Source: Sulfitobacter noctilucicola (GTDB taxonomy: Bacteria > Pseudomonadota > Alphaproteobacteria > Rhodobacterales > Rhodobacteraceae). From it: 64,000 nt of DNA. The stretch covers positions 186,001 to 250,000 of the forward strand of contig NZ_JASD01000008.1 of the NCBI RefSeq assembly GCF_000622385.1. The letters are read 5' to 3'. The position numbers and the translations under genes are program-made. Of the stretch, positions 53,502-61,033 are shown one piece after another. Position 1 is the first letter of the stretch. Each line of letters begins with the position of its first letter. The notes under the pieces are model-generated. The model searched no databases. It was not told the origin of the DNA and was given only the letters and a program-made list of their open reading frames with translations.

Positions 53502-55567
53502 GCTTTGATCCCAAAGCTGCCATAAGGGATGAAACGCACCCTATCCCCGTCGGTGATCTGCATCGCGGGTTCGGGCAACTCCACCAGACCTTCGGCCCAC
53601 GACAGCCCGCTGATACGCCCTGATCCTTCTGACGCAAAAACCTCTGCACGCCCGTCCCTGATCCGCGCACGCAGATATTCACGGCGGCCCGCCTTCTTGC
53701 TCTTCGAGAATGCCGCTGGCACATCGAAACCCTGCGGCTTCTGCCAAGGCGCACCGGCCAGCACGGCAAGCGCAGGACGGGCAAAGATCAAGGTACAAAC
53801 CATCGCCGCCACCGGATTGCCGGGCAGCCCAAAGACGGGCGTGCCCGCCCACATTCCCAAGGCCAGTGGCCGACCGGGTTTTACCGCGATGCGCCACAGA
53901 TCCATCGCGCCTGCCTCGCTCAGCAGCGCAGACACGTGATCTTCGTCCCCCGCAGACGCGCCACCGCTGGTCAGGATCACATCTACCCGCGCGGACGCTT
54001 TGTTCAATATACCGCGCAGTGCGTCCCGGTTATCCGGCGCACGGCCCAGATCAACAGCCTCGTGACCCAGCTGTTCCATCAGCCCCAAAAGCATCGGCCG
54101 GTTTGCATCAAATATCTGACCATCGGCGGCCACCTCGCCCGCCTCAACCAGTTCGTCGCCCGTCGATAAAATACCGACACGAAGCGGCGCACGCACGGTC
54201 ACTTCCGAGACACCGGTCGCCGCCATCAGCGCCAAATCAGCGGCTCTGATGATGCGGCCTTGGCTCACGATCACCTCCCCCTCGGTGATGTCTTCGCCAG
54301 CCTTTCGCGTGTTCGCTCCAGCTTTGACAGGGCCGGAAAAACGGACAGTACCCGCTTCGACGATCACATCCTCTTGCAGGATCACCGTGTCGACGCCCGC
54401 AGGCAAAGCAGCACCCGTCAGCACACGGATCGCTTGACCCTCAGGGAGCACAGCAGGCGCGTCACCCGCTGCCGCACGCCCCTGCGCCAAGGGCAAGGTA
54501 TGCTGACCTGCTGGGCGGCCGCCTGCAAATCCGTAGCCATCCACCGCCGTATTTGGCAGTGGCGGATTGGAACGGCGCGCGGCAACATCCTCGGCCGCGA
54601 CACGCCCGAGCGCGTCCTTCAGTGCTGCGCGACAGGTGGTTGTGACTGGGCTCAGCCGTTCTTGCAGCATGCCCAGCGCCTCATCGACTGGTGTCCAGTG
54701 CACACCTGGCGGCAAGGCAAAACAATCGTTGCGCAAAGGTGGCACACCCTTGATCCGCGCCTCGTGACCCAATCCGAAAATCCAACCTTCTTCAGCCGCA
54801 TCGACGGCAAGAATTTCAGCAAGTTCTTCCACTTTAAGAGCTGCAATTTGTCTAGCAACTTCAGATACCTGCCACGCGTCCTTAATCACTTCTTCAGGAT
54901 TTGGACCAACTGTCAGAGACGGCCAGATTTCGACGAAACAAAGATCACCGTCCAGCGGTTCAAATGGCCAAACAGTAGCCTCGAAGCGTTTGCGCAGCCG
55001 CGCCAGAACCGGCAGCCCAGTAAACACCTGTCCACCGACCGCGCCCGCGCCGCCCATTTGCCAGCAAGTAAAGGCCCCCTTGGCTTGCGCTTCGCTTTGG
55101 CGCTTCTCCGGGAAAGGGTTCGCATAGCTGTCTTTGGTGCGGGACAATCCATTAATATCGCGCTGTAAGCCGTTGAACCAAAAGGGTCCCTTCCCATCTC
55201 CGATATCCAGATTGATCTGTCCGGCCAGATCAAATCGGTTGTTCTGCCGCGGGGTATCTTCCACGAACTTCTCGAACCAGTCCCACAAACCCAGAGGGTC
55301 CGCCGATCCGGTCAATGCCTTGGCGAACCCCTTTGGATACCCGAATGGAAAATCAAAGCCCGCCAGCACTCGCCGGCCGGCACTATGCTCCGCTTCAAAC
55401 AGATCAGGCAGCCAGCGCTCCGCTTCCTGACGGTTACGCAAATAGACCGGGTCCTCGGCTGTGCCGCCTCGGTTTATACCCGCCCAAATGGCATCTTTTC
55501 GAGGTGTGGGGCCTGTATCGTTTCCGCTAGACCAATCGACCATGACAATCGTGTCAAAGCCCTTCAC
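53498..55567 (-). CDS. moeA: Molybdopterin molybdotransferase MoeA fused to an extra N-terminal domain
   Basis: 689 residues, whereas MoeA alone is about 400. Residues about 290-689 are MoeA: VDEALGMLQERLSPVTTTCR, the AVDGYGFA motif, ILTSGGASAGDEDHV near 555 (MoCF domain), KPGRPLALGMWAGTPVFGLP and GNPVAAMVC. It inserts molybdate into adenylated molybdopterin. Residues 1-290 have DTIVMVDWSSGNDTGP at the start and LAGFDFPFGYP near 70, which resembles an RNase H-like (DUF429-type) fold with Asp at the usual positions; its role is unknown. Last gene of fdhD-mobA-mobB-moeA, overlapping mobB by 4 nt. Confidence 0.87.
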   Translation of the reverse strand: MKGFDTIVMVDWSSGNDTGPTPRKDAIWAGINRGGTAEDPVYLRNRQEAERWLPDLFEAEHSAGRRVLAGFDFPFGYPKGFAKALTGSADPLGLWDWFEKFVEDTPRQNNRFDLAGQINLDIGDGKGPFWFNGLQRDINGLSRTKDSYANPFPEKRQSEAQAKGAFTCWQMGGAGAVGGQVFTGLPVLARLRKRFEATVWPFEPLDGDLCFVEIWPSLTVGPNPEEVIKDAWQVSEVARQIAALKVEELAEILAVDAAEEGWIFGLGHEARIKGVPPLRNDCFALPPGVHWTPVDEALGMLQERLSPVTTTCRAALKDALGRVAAEDVAARRSNPPLPNTAVDGYGFAGGRPAGQHTLPLAQGRAAAGDAPAVLPEGQAIRVLTGAALPAGVDTVILQEDVIVEAGTVRFSGPVKAGANTRKAGEDITEGEVIVSQGRIIRAADLALMAATGVSEVTVRAPLRVGILSTGDELVEAGEVAADGQIFDANRPMLLGLMEQLGHEAVDLGRAPDNRDALRGILNKASARVDVILTSGGASAGDEDHVSALLSEAGAMDLWRIAVKPGRPLALGMWAGTPVFGLPGNPVAAMVCTLIFARPALAVLAGAPWQKPQGFDVPAAFSKSKKAGRREYLRARIRDGRAEVFASEGSGRISGLSWAEGLVELPEPAMQITDGDRVRFIPYGSFGIKA

Positions 55568-56055
55568 AACCCCACCTCGGACAGAATGAAATCAGCGATT
55601 TGTGCGGTGTTGTTCAAGTCGAAAACCGGACGGTCAATCGTCAGTCGCACATCGCTTGCGACCGCGCGGATGGTCGGGTCATCCGGTGCAATCAGTTCAT
55701 TACCAGTTTCCGCTCGATGCGCTTCGATCTTTGAGTGCGCATCGCGTTTGTATCCCTCGATCAACACCAGATCTACCGGAGAGAGCTTGGTCAAAAGCTC
55801 AGTAAGCGAAGGCTCCTCTGTTTCCCGCAGTTCGTGCATCAGCGCAAACCGATTACGTGACGCAAGCAGCACTTCGGAAGCTCCGGCCACACGGTGGCGG
55901 TGACTGTCCTTACCTTCGTGGTCCACGTCAAATGTGTGGTGCGCATGCTTGACTGTCGAGACGGAAAAACCGCGACTGGTGATCTCGGTCACCAGACGTT
56001 CCATCAATCCGGTTTTCCCCGCATTCTTCCAGCCAACGACACCGTAAATCCTCAT
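55564..56055 (-). CDS. mobB: Molybdopterin-guanine dinucleotide biosynthesis protein MobB
   Basis: 163 residues. P-loop GTPase-like accessory protein in guanylylation of molybdenum cofactor. The P-loop is GVVGWKNAGKTGLMERLV at the N-terminus (GxxxxGKT); ISTVKHAHHTFDVDHEGKDS (as VSTVKHAHH) and the LVLIEGYKRDAHSKIEAHR segment are also typical. Third gene of the operon; 4-nt overlaps with mobA and moeA. Confidence 0.92.
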   Translation of the reverse strand: MRIYGVVGWKNAGKTGLMERLVTEITSRGFSVSTVKHAHHTFDVDHEGKDSHRHRVAGASEVLLASRNRFALMHELRETEEPSLTELLTKLSPVDLVLIEGYKRDAHSKIEAHRAETGNELIAPDDPTIRAVASDVRLTIDRPVFDLNNTAQIADFILSEVGL

Positions 56056-56654
56056 AGCATTGCCTCGGCCTGCGTCAGATCATCCGGGGTATTCACGTTG
56101 AAGAACGCATGCTCGTCAGGAAAGACAGCCTCGCGACCGCCATGCTGTTCTGTCCATAAGACCACCTTGCGCAACCCGCCGTTCAGTGCGGCACGCAGAT
56201 CGTCGCGCAGGGCAACAGGCCACAGTCCAAAAGTCGGATGTCGTGCAGTCCCGCGGCGCGTGTCAGTGGTCGCCGCAAGCACGAGCGGATGGATCATTCC
56301 TTCGCTCGCAAGTAACAACTGCGGAACCAGATCGCACGGAAAGAAAGGTGTGTCCGCCGCCGCCGTTACGATAGTTTGCGCCCCCTGCTCTGCTGCCCAG
56401 TCCAGACCGGCCAGCACTCCGGCTAATGGGCCGACAAAACCTTCGATACTATCCGGCAGCACCGGCAATTCATAAGCAGCAAAACGCGCGGGATCGCCAT
56501 TGGCGTTTACTGCGACCTGAGCGGTCTGCGGCTCCAACCGGTCGATCACATGACGGAGCAAAGGTTGCCCGCCAAGGGTCAGCAGACCCTTATCGCCACC
56601 GCCCATGCGGGTGGCCTGTCCGCCTGCCAATATGACGCCCAGCGGTTGTTCCAT
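56052..56654 (-). CDS. mobA: Molybdenum cofactor guanylyltransferase MobA
   Basis: Transfers GMP from GTP to molybdopterin to make the guanine dinucleotide cofactor used by DMSO-reductase-family enzymes, including formate dehydrogenase. 200 residues from ATG 56654, which overlaps the fdhD stop (TGATG); a GTG one codon earlier is also possible. Motifs: VILAGGQATRMGGGDKGLL at the N-terminus (GTP site), TIVTAAADTPFFPCDL near 95 and the C-terminal FFNVNTPDDLTQAEAM. Confidence 0.92.
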   Translation of the reverse strand: MEQPLGVILAGGQATRMGGGDKGLLTLGGQPLLRHVIDRLEPQTAQVAVNANGDPARFAAYELPVLPDSIEGFVGPLAGVLAGLDWAAEQGAQTIVTAAADTPFFPCDLVPQLLLASEGMIHPLVLAATTDTRRGTARHPTFGLWPVALRDDLRAALNGGLRKVVLWTEQHGGREAVFPDEHAFFNVNTPDDLTQAEAML

Positions 56655-57535
56655 CACACGGCTCCCTTGCGACCAGCACGTTTCGGCTCGGCCGCTATCT
56701 GTGCAGGGTCAGCATCGCGGATCAATCGGTTCTCCCCTGCAAGACAGACATACCGGCTTCCCTTCATGCGTCCGATCAACGTAAGACCGACTTGCTGCGC
56801 GATCTCTACACCCCATGCCGTGAAGCCCGACCGGGAAACAAGGACGGGTATCCCCATCATCGCTGTCTTGATCACCATCTCAGATGTAAGCCGCCCCGTG
56901 GTATAGAGAATTTTGTCATCCGCTATGGCTTTTTCGGACAGCATCCAACCGGCGATCTTATCGACTGCGTTGTGACGGCCCACGTCTTCCATATAGACCA
57001 GCGGACGATCACCTTGACACAGCACCGTGCCATGGATCGCCCCTGCTTCGAGATACAGTGACGGCGTGCGGTTGATTTTAGCCGACAGCGCATAAAGCCA
57101 TGAGGCGCGTACTTGGGTATCCGCCAGTACGACGTCGCTCAATCCCTCCATCATATCACCAAAGACTGTTCCCACCGCGCAACCGCTGGTTCGGGTTTTC
57201 CGCCGCATTTTGTCTTCGTAATCTGTCGCACGGGCGGTGCGGACCACCACGGTCTCAAGTTCTTCGTCGTAATCGACGCGCGTAATATCATCATCGTCCC
57301 GCAACATGCCTTGATTGCGCAAAAATCCGATTGCAAGGTAGGCAGGATAGTCGCCAATCGTCATTGCAGTCACGATTTCCTGACTGTTGAGGTAGATCGT
57401 CAGCGGGCGTTCTTCGACCACGCTGATCGTCGTTTCCTCGCCTGTCTGGTCGGTTCCGGCAACCGCCCGCGTCAGGCGCGCGGCCTTCGGATCGGGGGCG
57501 ATCAGATATTCTGTCACATCGGGGTCTTGAGCCAT
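56654..57535 (-). CDS. fdhD: Formate dehydrogenase accessory sulfurtransferase FdhD
   Basis: Delivers sulfur from the cysteine desulfurase to the molybdenum cofactor of formate dehydrogenase. 293 residues. LTIYLNSQEIVTAMTIGDYP near 45, the loop RKTRTSGCAVGTVFG near 115 with a single cysteine where E. coli has CxxC, YMEDVGRHNAVDKIAGW near 180 and LYTTGRLTSEMVIKTAMMGI near 210 are conserved. First gene of the Moco operon; a formate dehydrogenase structural gene is not in the window. Confidence 0.92.
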   Translation of the reverse strand: MAQDPDVTEYLIAPDPKAARLTRAVAGTDQTGEETTISVVEERPLTIYLNSQEIVTAMTIGDYPAYLAIGFLRNQGMLRDDDDITRVDYDEELETVVVRTARATDYEDKMRRKTRTSGCAVGTVFGDMMEGLSDVVLADTQVRASWLYALSAKINRTPSLYLEAGAIHGTVLCQGDRPLVYMEDVGRHNAVDKIAGWMLSEKAIADDKILYTTGRLTSEMVIKTAMMGIPVLVSRSGFTAWGVEIAQQVGLTLIGRMKGSRYVCLAGENRLIRDADPAQIAAEPKRAGRKGAV

Positions 57536-57588
57536 TTGTATCCCCTGAGACTTGGCGTTAGGACTGAGAAATAATCTAGGGATTTCTC

Positions 57589-58308
57589 ATGGCCTTCACC
57601 ACCGCAAAATCCGCATACCTCAAAGGCCTTGCCGACGGATCGCCGTTTATCCTCGTCATTATCCCTTTCTCACTGCTGTTCGGGCTTGTCGCGGTTGAGG
57701 CCGGGCTGAGCGTGTTCGAAACGCTGGCCTTTTCTGTTGTGGTCATCGCAGGCGCGGCCCAGTTTACCGCCCTGCAACTGATGCAAGAAAACGCACCCAC
57801 AGTCGTTATTCTGGCCTCTGCGCTGGCGGTAAACCTGCGCATGGCCATGTATTCTGCTTCGCTGACGCCCTACATCGGTTCGGCAAAGCTGTGGCAACGG
57901 GCATTGATGGCTTACGTCACCGTTGATCAGTCCTACATTGTGTCGATTGCAAAGTTCGAAAAAGAGCCGCAAATGACGGTGCCGCAGCGCGTTGCCTATT
58001 TCTTCGGGGCGGTCACTCCGGTGGTTCCTCTTTGGTACGCATTTACGCTGGTGGGGGCTTTGCTTGGTGCGCAGGTACCTGACAGTTGGGCGCTGGATTT
58101 TGCCATCCCCATTACCTTTCTGGCGATGATTGCACCAATGTTCCGCACGCTGGCGCATGTGGTGGCCGCGCTGGTGGCGGTGGTTGTCGCGTTGCTGGCC
58201 GCCGGTGTGCCCTACTCACTGGGCCTGATCATCGCGGGAATCGCCGGAATGATGGCCGGAGCCCGCACCGAGCTTTGGCTCACTCAGCGGGAAGGAGCAA
58301 AGCCATGA
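57589..58308 (+). CDS. azlC: AzlC-family branched-chain amino acid exporter, large subunit
   Basis: 239 residues with seven or so hydrophobic helices. Typical AzlC segments: DGSPFILVIIPFSLLFGLVA near 18, AGAAQFTALQLM near 60 and NLRMAMYSASLTPYIG near 83. It exports branched-chain amino acids together with AzlD by homology with Bacillus and E. coli (YgaZ). It is divergent from fdhD and overlaps azlD by 4 nt. Confidence 0.88.
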   Translation: MAFTTAKSAYLKGLADGSPFILVIIPFSLLFGLVAVEAGLSVFETLAFSVVVIAGAAQFTALQLMQENAPTVVILASALAVNLRMAMYSASLTPYIGSAKLWQRALMAYVTVDQSYIVSIAKFEKEPQMTVPQRVAYFFGAVTPVVPLWYAFTLVGALLGAQVPDSWALDFAIPITFLAMIAPMFRTLAHVVAALVAVVVALLAAGVPYSLGLIIAGIAGMMAGARTELWLTQREGAKP

Positions 58309-58631
58309 TCGATACAACGACACTCTGGATCATCATCATTGGGCTGGGGCTCGGCAGCTTTTTCCTGCGTTTCGTCTTCACCGGTCTGGTCGGAGACCGC
58401 GCGATGCCGGACTGGTTGCTGCGCCACTTGCGCTACACGGCTGTGGCCGTCTTGCCCGCGCTTGTAGCACCGCAGGTTCTATGGCCCTCAGCAACAGGCG
58501 GTGATCCCGATCCTGCACGGATGTCGGCAGCGGTTGTGACTTTGACCGTGGGGTTGCTCACGAAAAACGTGCTTGCCGCCATGCTGGCAGGTGCAGCCAC
58601 GCTTTACGGAATGCTTTACTTGTTGGCCTGA
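58305..58631 (+). CDS. azlD: AzlD-family branched-chain amino acid exporter, small subunit
   Basis: 108 residues from ATG 58305 (GAAGGAG upstream). Four hydrophobic helices: LWIIIIGLGLGSFFLRFVFT, then YTAVAVLPALVAPQVLW, MSAAVVTLTVGLLTKNVLAA and the C-terminal LAGAATLYGMLYLLA. This is the AzlD/YgaH partner needed by AzlC. Convergent with the lipoprotein gene, whose end overlaps by 16 nt. Confidence 0.87.
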   Translation: MIDTTTLWIIIIGLGLGSFFLRFVFTGLVGDRAMPDWLLRHLRYTAVAVLPALVAPQVLWPSATGGDPDPARMSAAVVTLTVGLLTKNVLAAMLAGAATLYGMLYLLA

Positions 58632-59230
58632 GCCAGCGCAGCGGCACGCACAGCCGAGATCAGATCACCGCTGTCATCTTCATAAAGCTTGGTGGTGCGG
58701 ACGCCCGGACGCTGCTCAAGTTGTTCCATAAGTTTGACAGGGAAGAATGTAGTGCTGATCCCGCCCAGTCCGTCGATGCGCGTCAGGATCGAAGACGTCG
58801 CATTCGCGCAAAATCCGCCTGACACCTGACCGTTCCCCTGAACCAAACGTAAGGCCTGCTCGGCCTGCGCCGCTGTCACCGGTATTTCCTGAGACACCAC
58901 ATGGAATGTCACGCGAGCATGAGATGATTTGTAAGCCTGCAACCAGCCCGGCGTAATCCCGTAAAGAACGTCGGCGCGTTCGACCACGCGGTCATCGCGG
59001 AATGAACCCGCAGGATCAAAAATCACCCGCTGTGATCCATTGACCATCAGCGCGGAGTGTCCCCCCTCGCCTGTGCGGTTATTCACCATGGTGAAAAGTG
59101 TCAGGCTGGGTTGCCCACCTGCGCGATAGGCAGAAGCAGCAATTTCCTGCGCAGTGCTGTCACCGCCGGTATTTGCAGCACAGGCCCCTAGCACGCTGAG
59201 CGCCGTCAAAATGGCAAAGACCCGTTTCAT
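58616..59230 (-). CDS. Lipoprotein, possibly a permuted NlpC/P60-like fold
   Basis: 204 residues from ATG 59230 (AAAGGA upstream). Signal with lipobox LSVLGAC at residues 12-18, so probably a lipid-anchored periplasmic protein. GEGGHSALMVNG contains a His, and GGFCANATSSIL about 85 residues later contains a Cys, the order seen in circularly permuted NlpC/P60 (YiiX/DUF4105-like) proteins. Peptidase or acyltransferase activity is only an inference. Gene function unknown; minus strand, upstream of azlD's end. Confidence 0.6.
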   Translation of the reverse strand: MKRVFAILTALSVLGACAANTGGDSTAQEIAASAYRAGGQPSLTLFTMVNNRTGEGGHSALMVNGSQRVIFDPAGSFRDDRVVERADVLYGITPGWLQAYKSSHARVTFHVVSQEIPVTAAQAEQALRLVQGNGQVSGGFCANATSSILTRIDGLGGISTTFFPVKLMEQLEQRPGVRTTKLYEDDSGDLISAVRAAALAQANK

Positions 59231-59279
59231 CGGCGACATTCCTTTTGCGGGCTGAAAGCCCGGTATCAGCTGGCAATCT

Positions 59280-59414
59280 TTAGCGGATGAAGATCGCCAT
59301 CAGAACCAGCAACACCAGAATCACGATGACCGTGCGCGTGACAAAGCTGACAAAGCCGTCAAACATCTTCTGCTGTTCTTTATAGTCCATGGTGCCATGT
59401 TCGTGATCGGCCAT
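59280..59414 (-). CDS. aa3-type cytochrome c oxidase subunit IV
   Basis: 44 residues from ATG 59414, with AAAGGACG 6 nt upstream. MADHEHGTMDYKEQQKMFDG is the typical N-terminus, then FVSFVTRTVIVILVLLVLMA forms the single transmembrane helix. This tiny subunit is seen in Rhodobacter and Paracoccus aa3 oxidases; it is helical and not catalytic. The other oxidase subunits are not in the window, so the gene is orphaned from them. Confidence 0.85.
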   Translation of the reverse strand: MADHEHGTMDYKEQQKMFDGFVSFVTRTVIVILVLLVLMAIFIR

Positions 59415-59500
59415 GATATCGTCCTTTTCGATGTCGTTTCGGGGTGATTAGCGCATTTGCTAGAGGCTGTCACGCGGTCAAAGTGTCCAATCGGAAACGA

Positions 59501-59974
59501 TCACGCGGTCTTCTTTTGCTCTTGTTCAAGCTGCTGGACCAGCCGGAAGCCGATGCGCTTGGCCGCTTTGCCTTCGACCGCCTTCGGCAATGCGCGGAAC
59601 ATGACGTTCAGCTGGCTCACGTGCTGGACAAGCTGCGTACGTGATCCTGCGGGATCGGTGCCGTAAAACGTTACGATGTCAGGGTCGAAATACCCCATTC
59701 CCTCGATCCGCAGAACACCTGCGTCACCACCGGTAAAGCCCATGGCCACCTCGTGTTCCGCATCCAGTTTCTCTTCGAAGTTCTTGAGGTACAAAATGGT
59801 GCGTTCATAGGCCCATTGTGCAGGGCTTTTGCCAGCCATCGGTTTGTCAGACAGCGATTCCGGCAATTCTATCTTGGTAGCTGATTCCTGATCGGGATCG
59901 GAATGCGCCTCGTAAATGCGCGGCAAGGCGTCGGCCTCTACCGCTTCGGCGGCGGTCATGATCTTGTCGTCCAT
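59501..59974 (-). CDS. Conserved small cytosolic protein (probably DUF6173)
   Basis: 157 residues. No signal peptide or membrane segment. The N-terminus is acidic (MDDKIMTAAEAVEADALPRI). A central ERTILYLKNFEEKLDAEHEV helix precedes GFTGGDAGVLRIEGMGYFDP strands, and the C-terminus is basic and helical. I take it as DUF6173 from memory of Rhodobacteraceae proteins; no catalytic residues are evident. It is 6 nt after the metallo-hydrolase gene on the same strand and probably co-transcribed with it. Confidence 0.6.
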   Translation of the reverse strand: MDDKIMTAAEAVEADALPRIYEAHSDPDQESATKIELPESLSDKPMAGKSPAQWAYERTILYLKNFEEKLDAEHEVAMGFTGGDAGVLRIEGMGYFDPDIVTFYGTDPAGSRTQLVQHVSQLNVMFRALPKAVEGKAAKRIGFRLVQQLEQEQKKTA

Positions 59975-59980
59975 CTGCTG

Positions 59981-61033
59981 TCACCCTTTGCTTTGATAGA
60001 CCCAGGCGCCATCGGCCTCACGCAATTGGCGCGTGGCAAGCCCGCTTTGGTGAAGGTGGCTCAAATGTGCGACCGCTTCAACCAGAGCCAGCCCATATTC
60101 CGCCTCACCTATCTTTCTTTTGAACAAAGGTGCGAAGCATTCAGACGCCGACTTCGGCTCTGAAATGTAGTCGGACAGACGGGCAAGACAGCCGTGGTGG
60201 TTGGCGATCAGCTGCTCCATCCGCTTGGGCAGGCCGGTAAAAGGCAGTTTGTGGCCGCCGAGCACCAGATGATCGTCGCGCCCCAAGGGTGCCAGCCGTT
60301 CGCAGGCTTCCAGCCACTCCCCAATGGGATCGGCCATCGGTTCGGTCGGGTAGACACCGACATTGGGGCTGATCGACGGCAGGATTTGGTCCCCCGCAAT
60401 CACCAGATTGTCGTCACGGCTCCAGAAGGTGGCGTGCTCGGGCGCGTGACCGTTGCCCATATGGATCTCCCACGTGCGTCCCCCCATCTGGATTGTGTCA
60501 TCTTGCTTGATGCGGGTAAAACCCAGCGGCAAAGGGGCAACAATATCGGCAAAGTTAAATGGCCGGTCCGTGGCCCGCTTTTCAAGCATGGCCCCATCCA
60601 TACCCGATTGCCGGTAAAAGCTGAGACTTTCAGCCGGTGCAACTTCCTGTTCGTCCAGCGTCAACATGCGGGCGGTCAACCATGCGGTCCGTGTCGTCAC
60701 CAACTCCGCGCCATGCTCTGACTGGAACCAACCGGCCAGCCCGATGTGATCGGGATGATGATGTGTGACAACCACACGCCCCACAGGCTTGCCGCCCAAA
60801 GGTCCGGCGATAAGCTCAGCCCAGATTGCTTTCGTTTTGCCAGAAGCAAAGCCTGTGTCGATGATCGTCCAGTGATCGCCCTCATCAAGAGCGTAGACAT
60901 TCACATGGTCCAGCTTCATCGGCAAAGGCAGGCGCAGCCACAGCACTCCGGGCGCGACTTCAATCGCCTCCGTGCCATGTGCCGGCGGGGTATCCCAAGG
61001 ATAGCGAAGACCGGCGGGCGCTACATCGGCCAT
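59981..61033 (-). CDS. MBL-fold metallo-hydrolase
   Basis: 350 residues. Metallo-beta-lactamase fold: VTHHHPDHIGLAGWF near residue 90 (HxHxDH ligands), MGNGHAPEHATFW near 190 with the next His, and NLVIAGDQILPSI near 207 with the bridging Asp. A C-terminal helical domain (LIANHHGCLARLSDYISEPK) is present, as in proteins of the glyoxalase-II-like/RNase-Z-like LACTB2 group. Substrate unknown. It starts within the acyl-CoA dehydrogenase stop codon, so it is translationally coupled to a fatty-acid or DMSP type enzyme. Confidence 0.84.
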   Translation of the reverse strand: MADVAPAGLRYPWDTPPAHGTEAIEVAPGVLWLRLPLPMKLDHVNVYALDEGDHWTIIDTGFASGKTKAIWAELIAGPLGGKPVGRVVVTHHHPDHIGLAGWFQSEHGAELVTTRTAWLTARMLTLDEQEVAPAESLSFYRQSGMDGAMLEKRATDRPFNFADIVAPLPLGFTRIKQDDTIQMGGRTWEIHMGNGHAPEHATFWSRDDNLVIAGDQILPSISPNVGVYPTEPMADPIGEWLEACERLAPLGRDDHLVLGGHKLPFTGLPKRMEQLIANHHGCLARLSDYISEPKSASECFAPLFKRKIGEAEYGLALVEAVAHLSHLHQSGLATRQLREADGAWVYQSKG

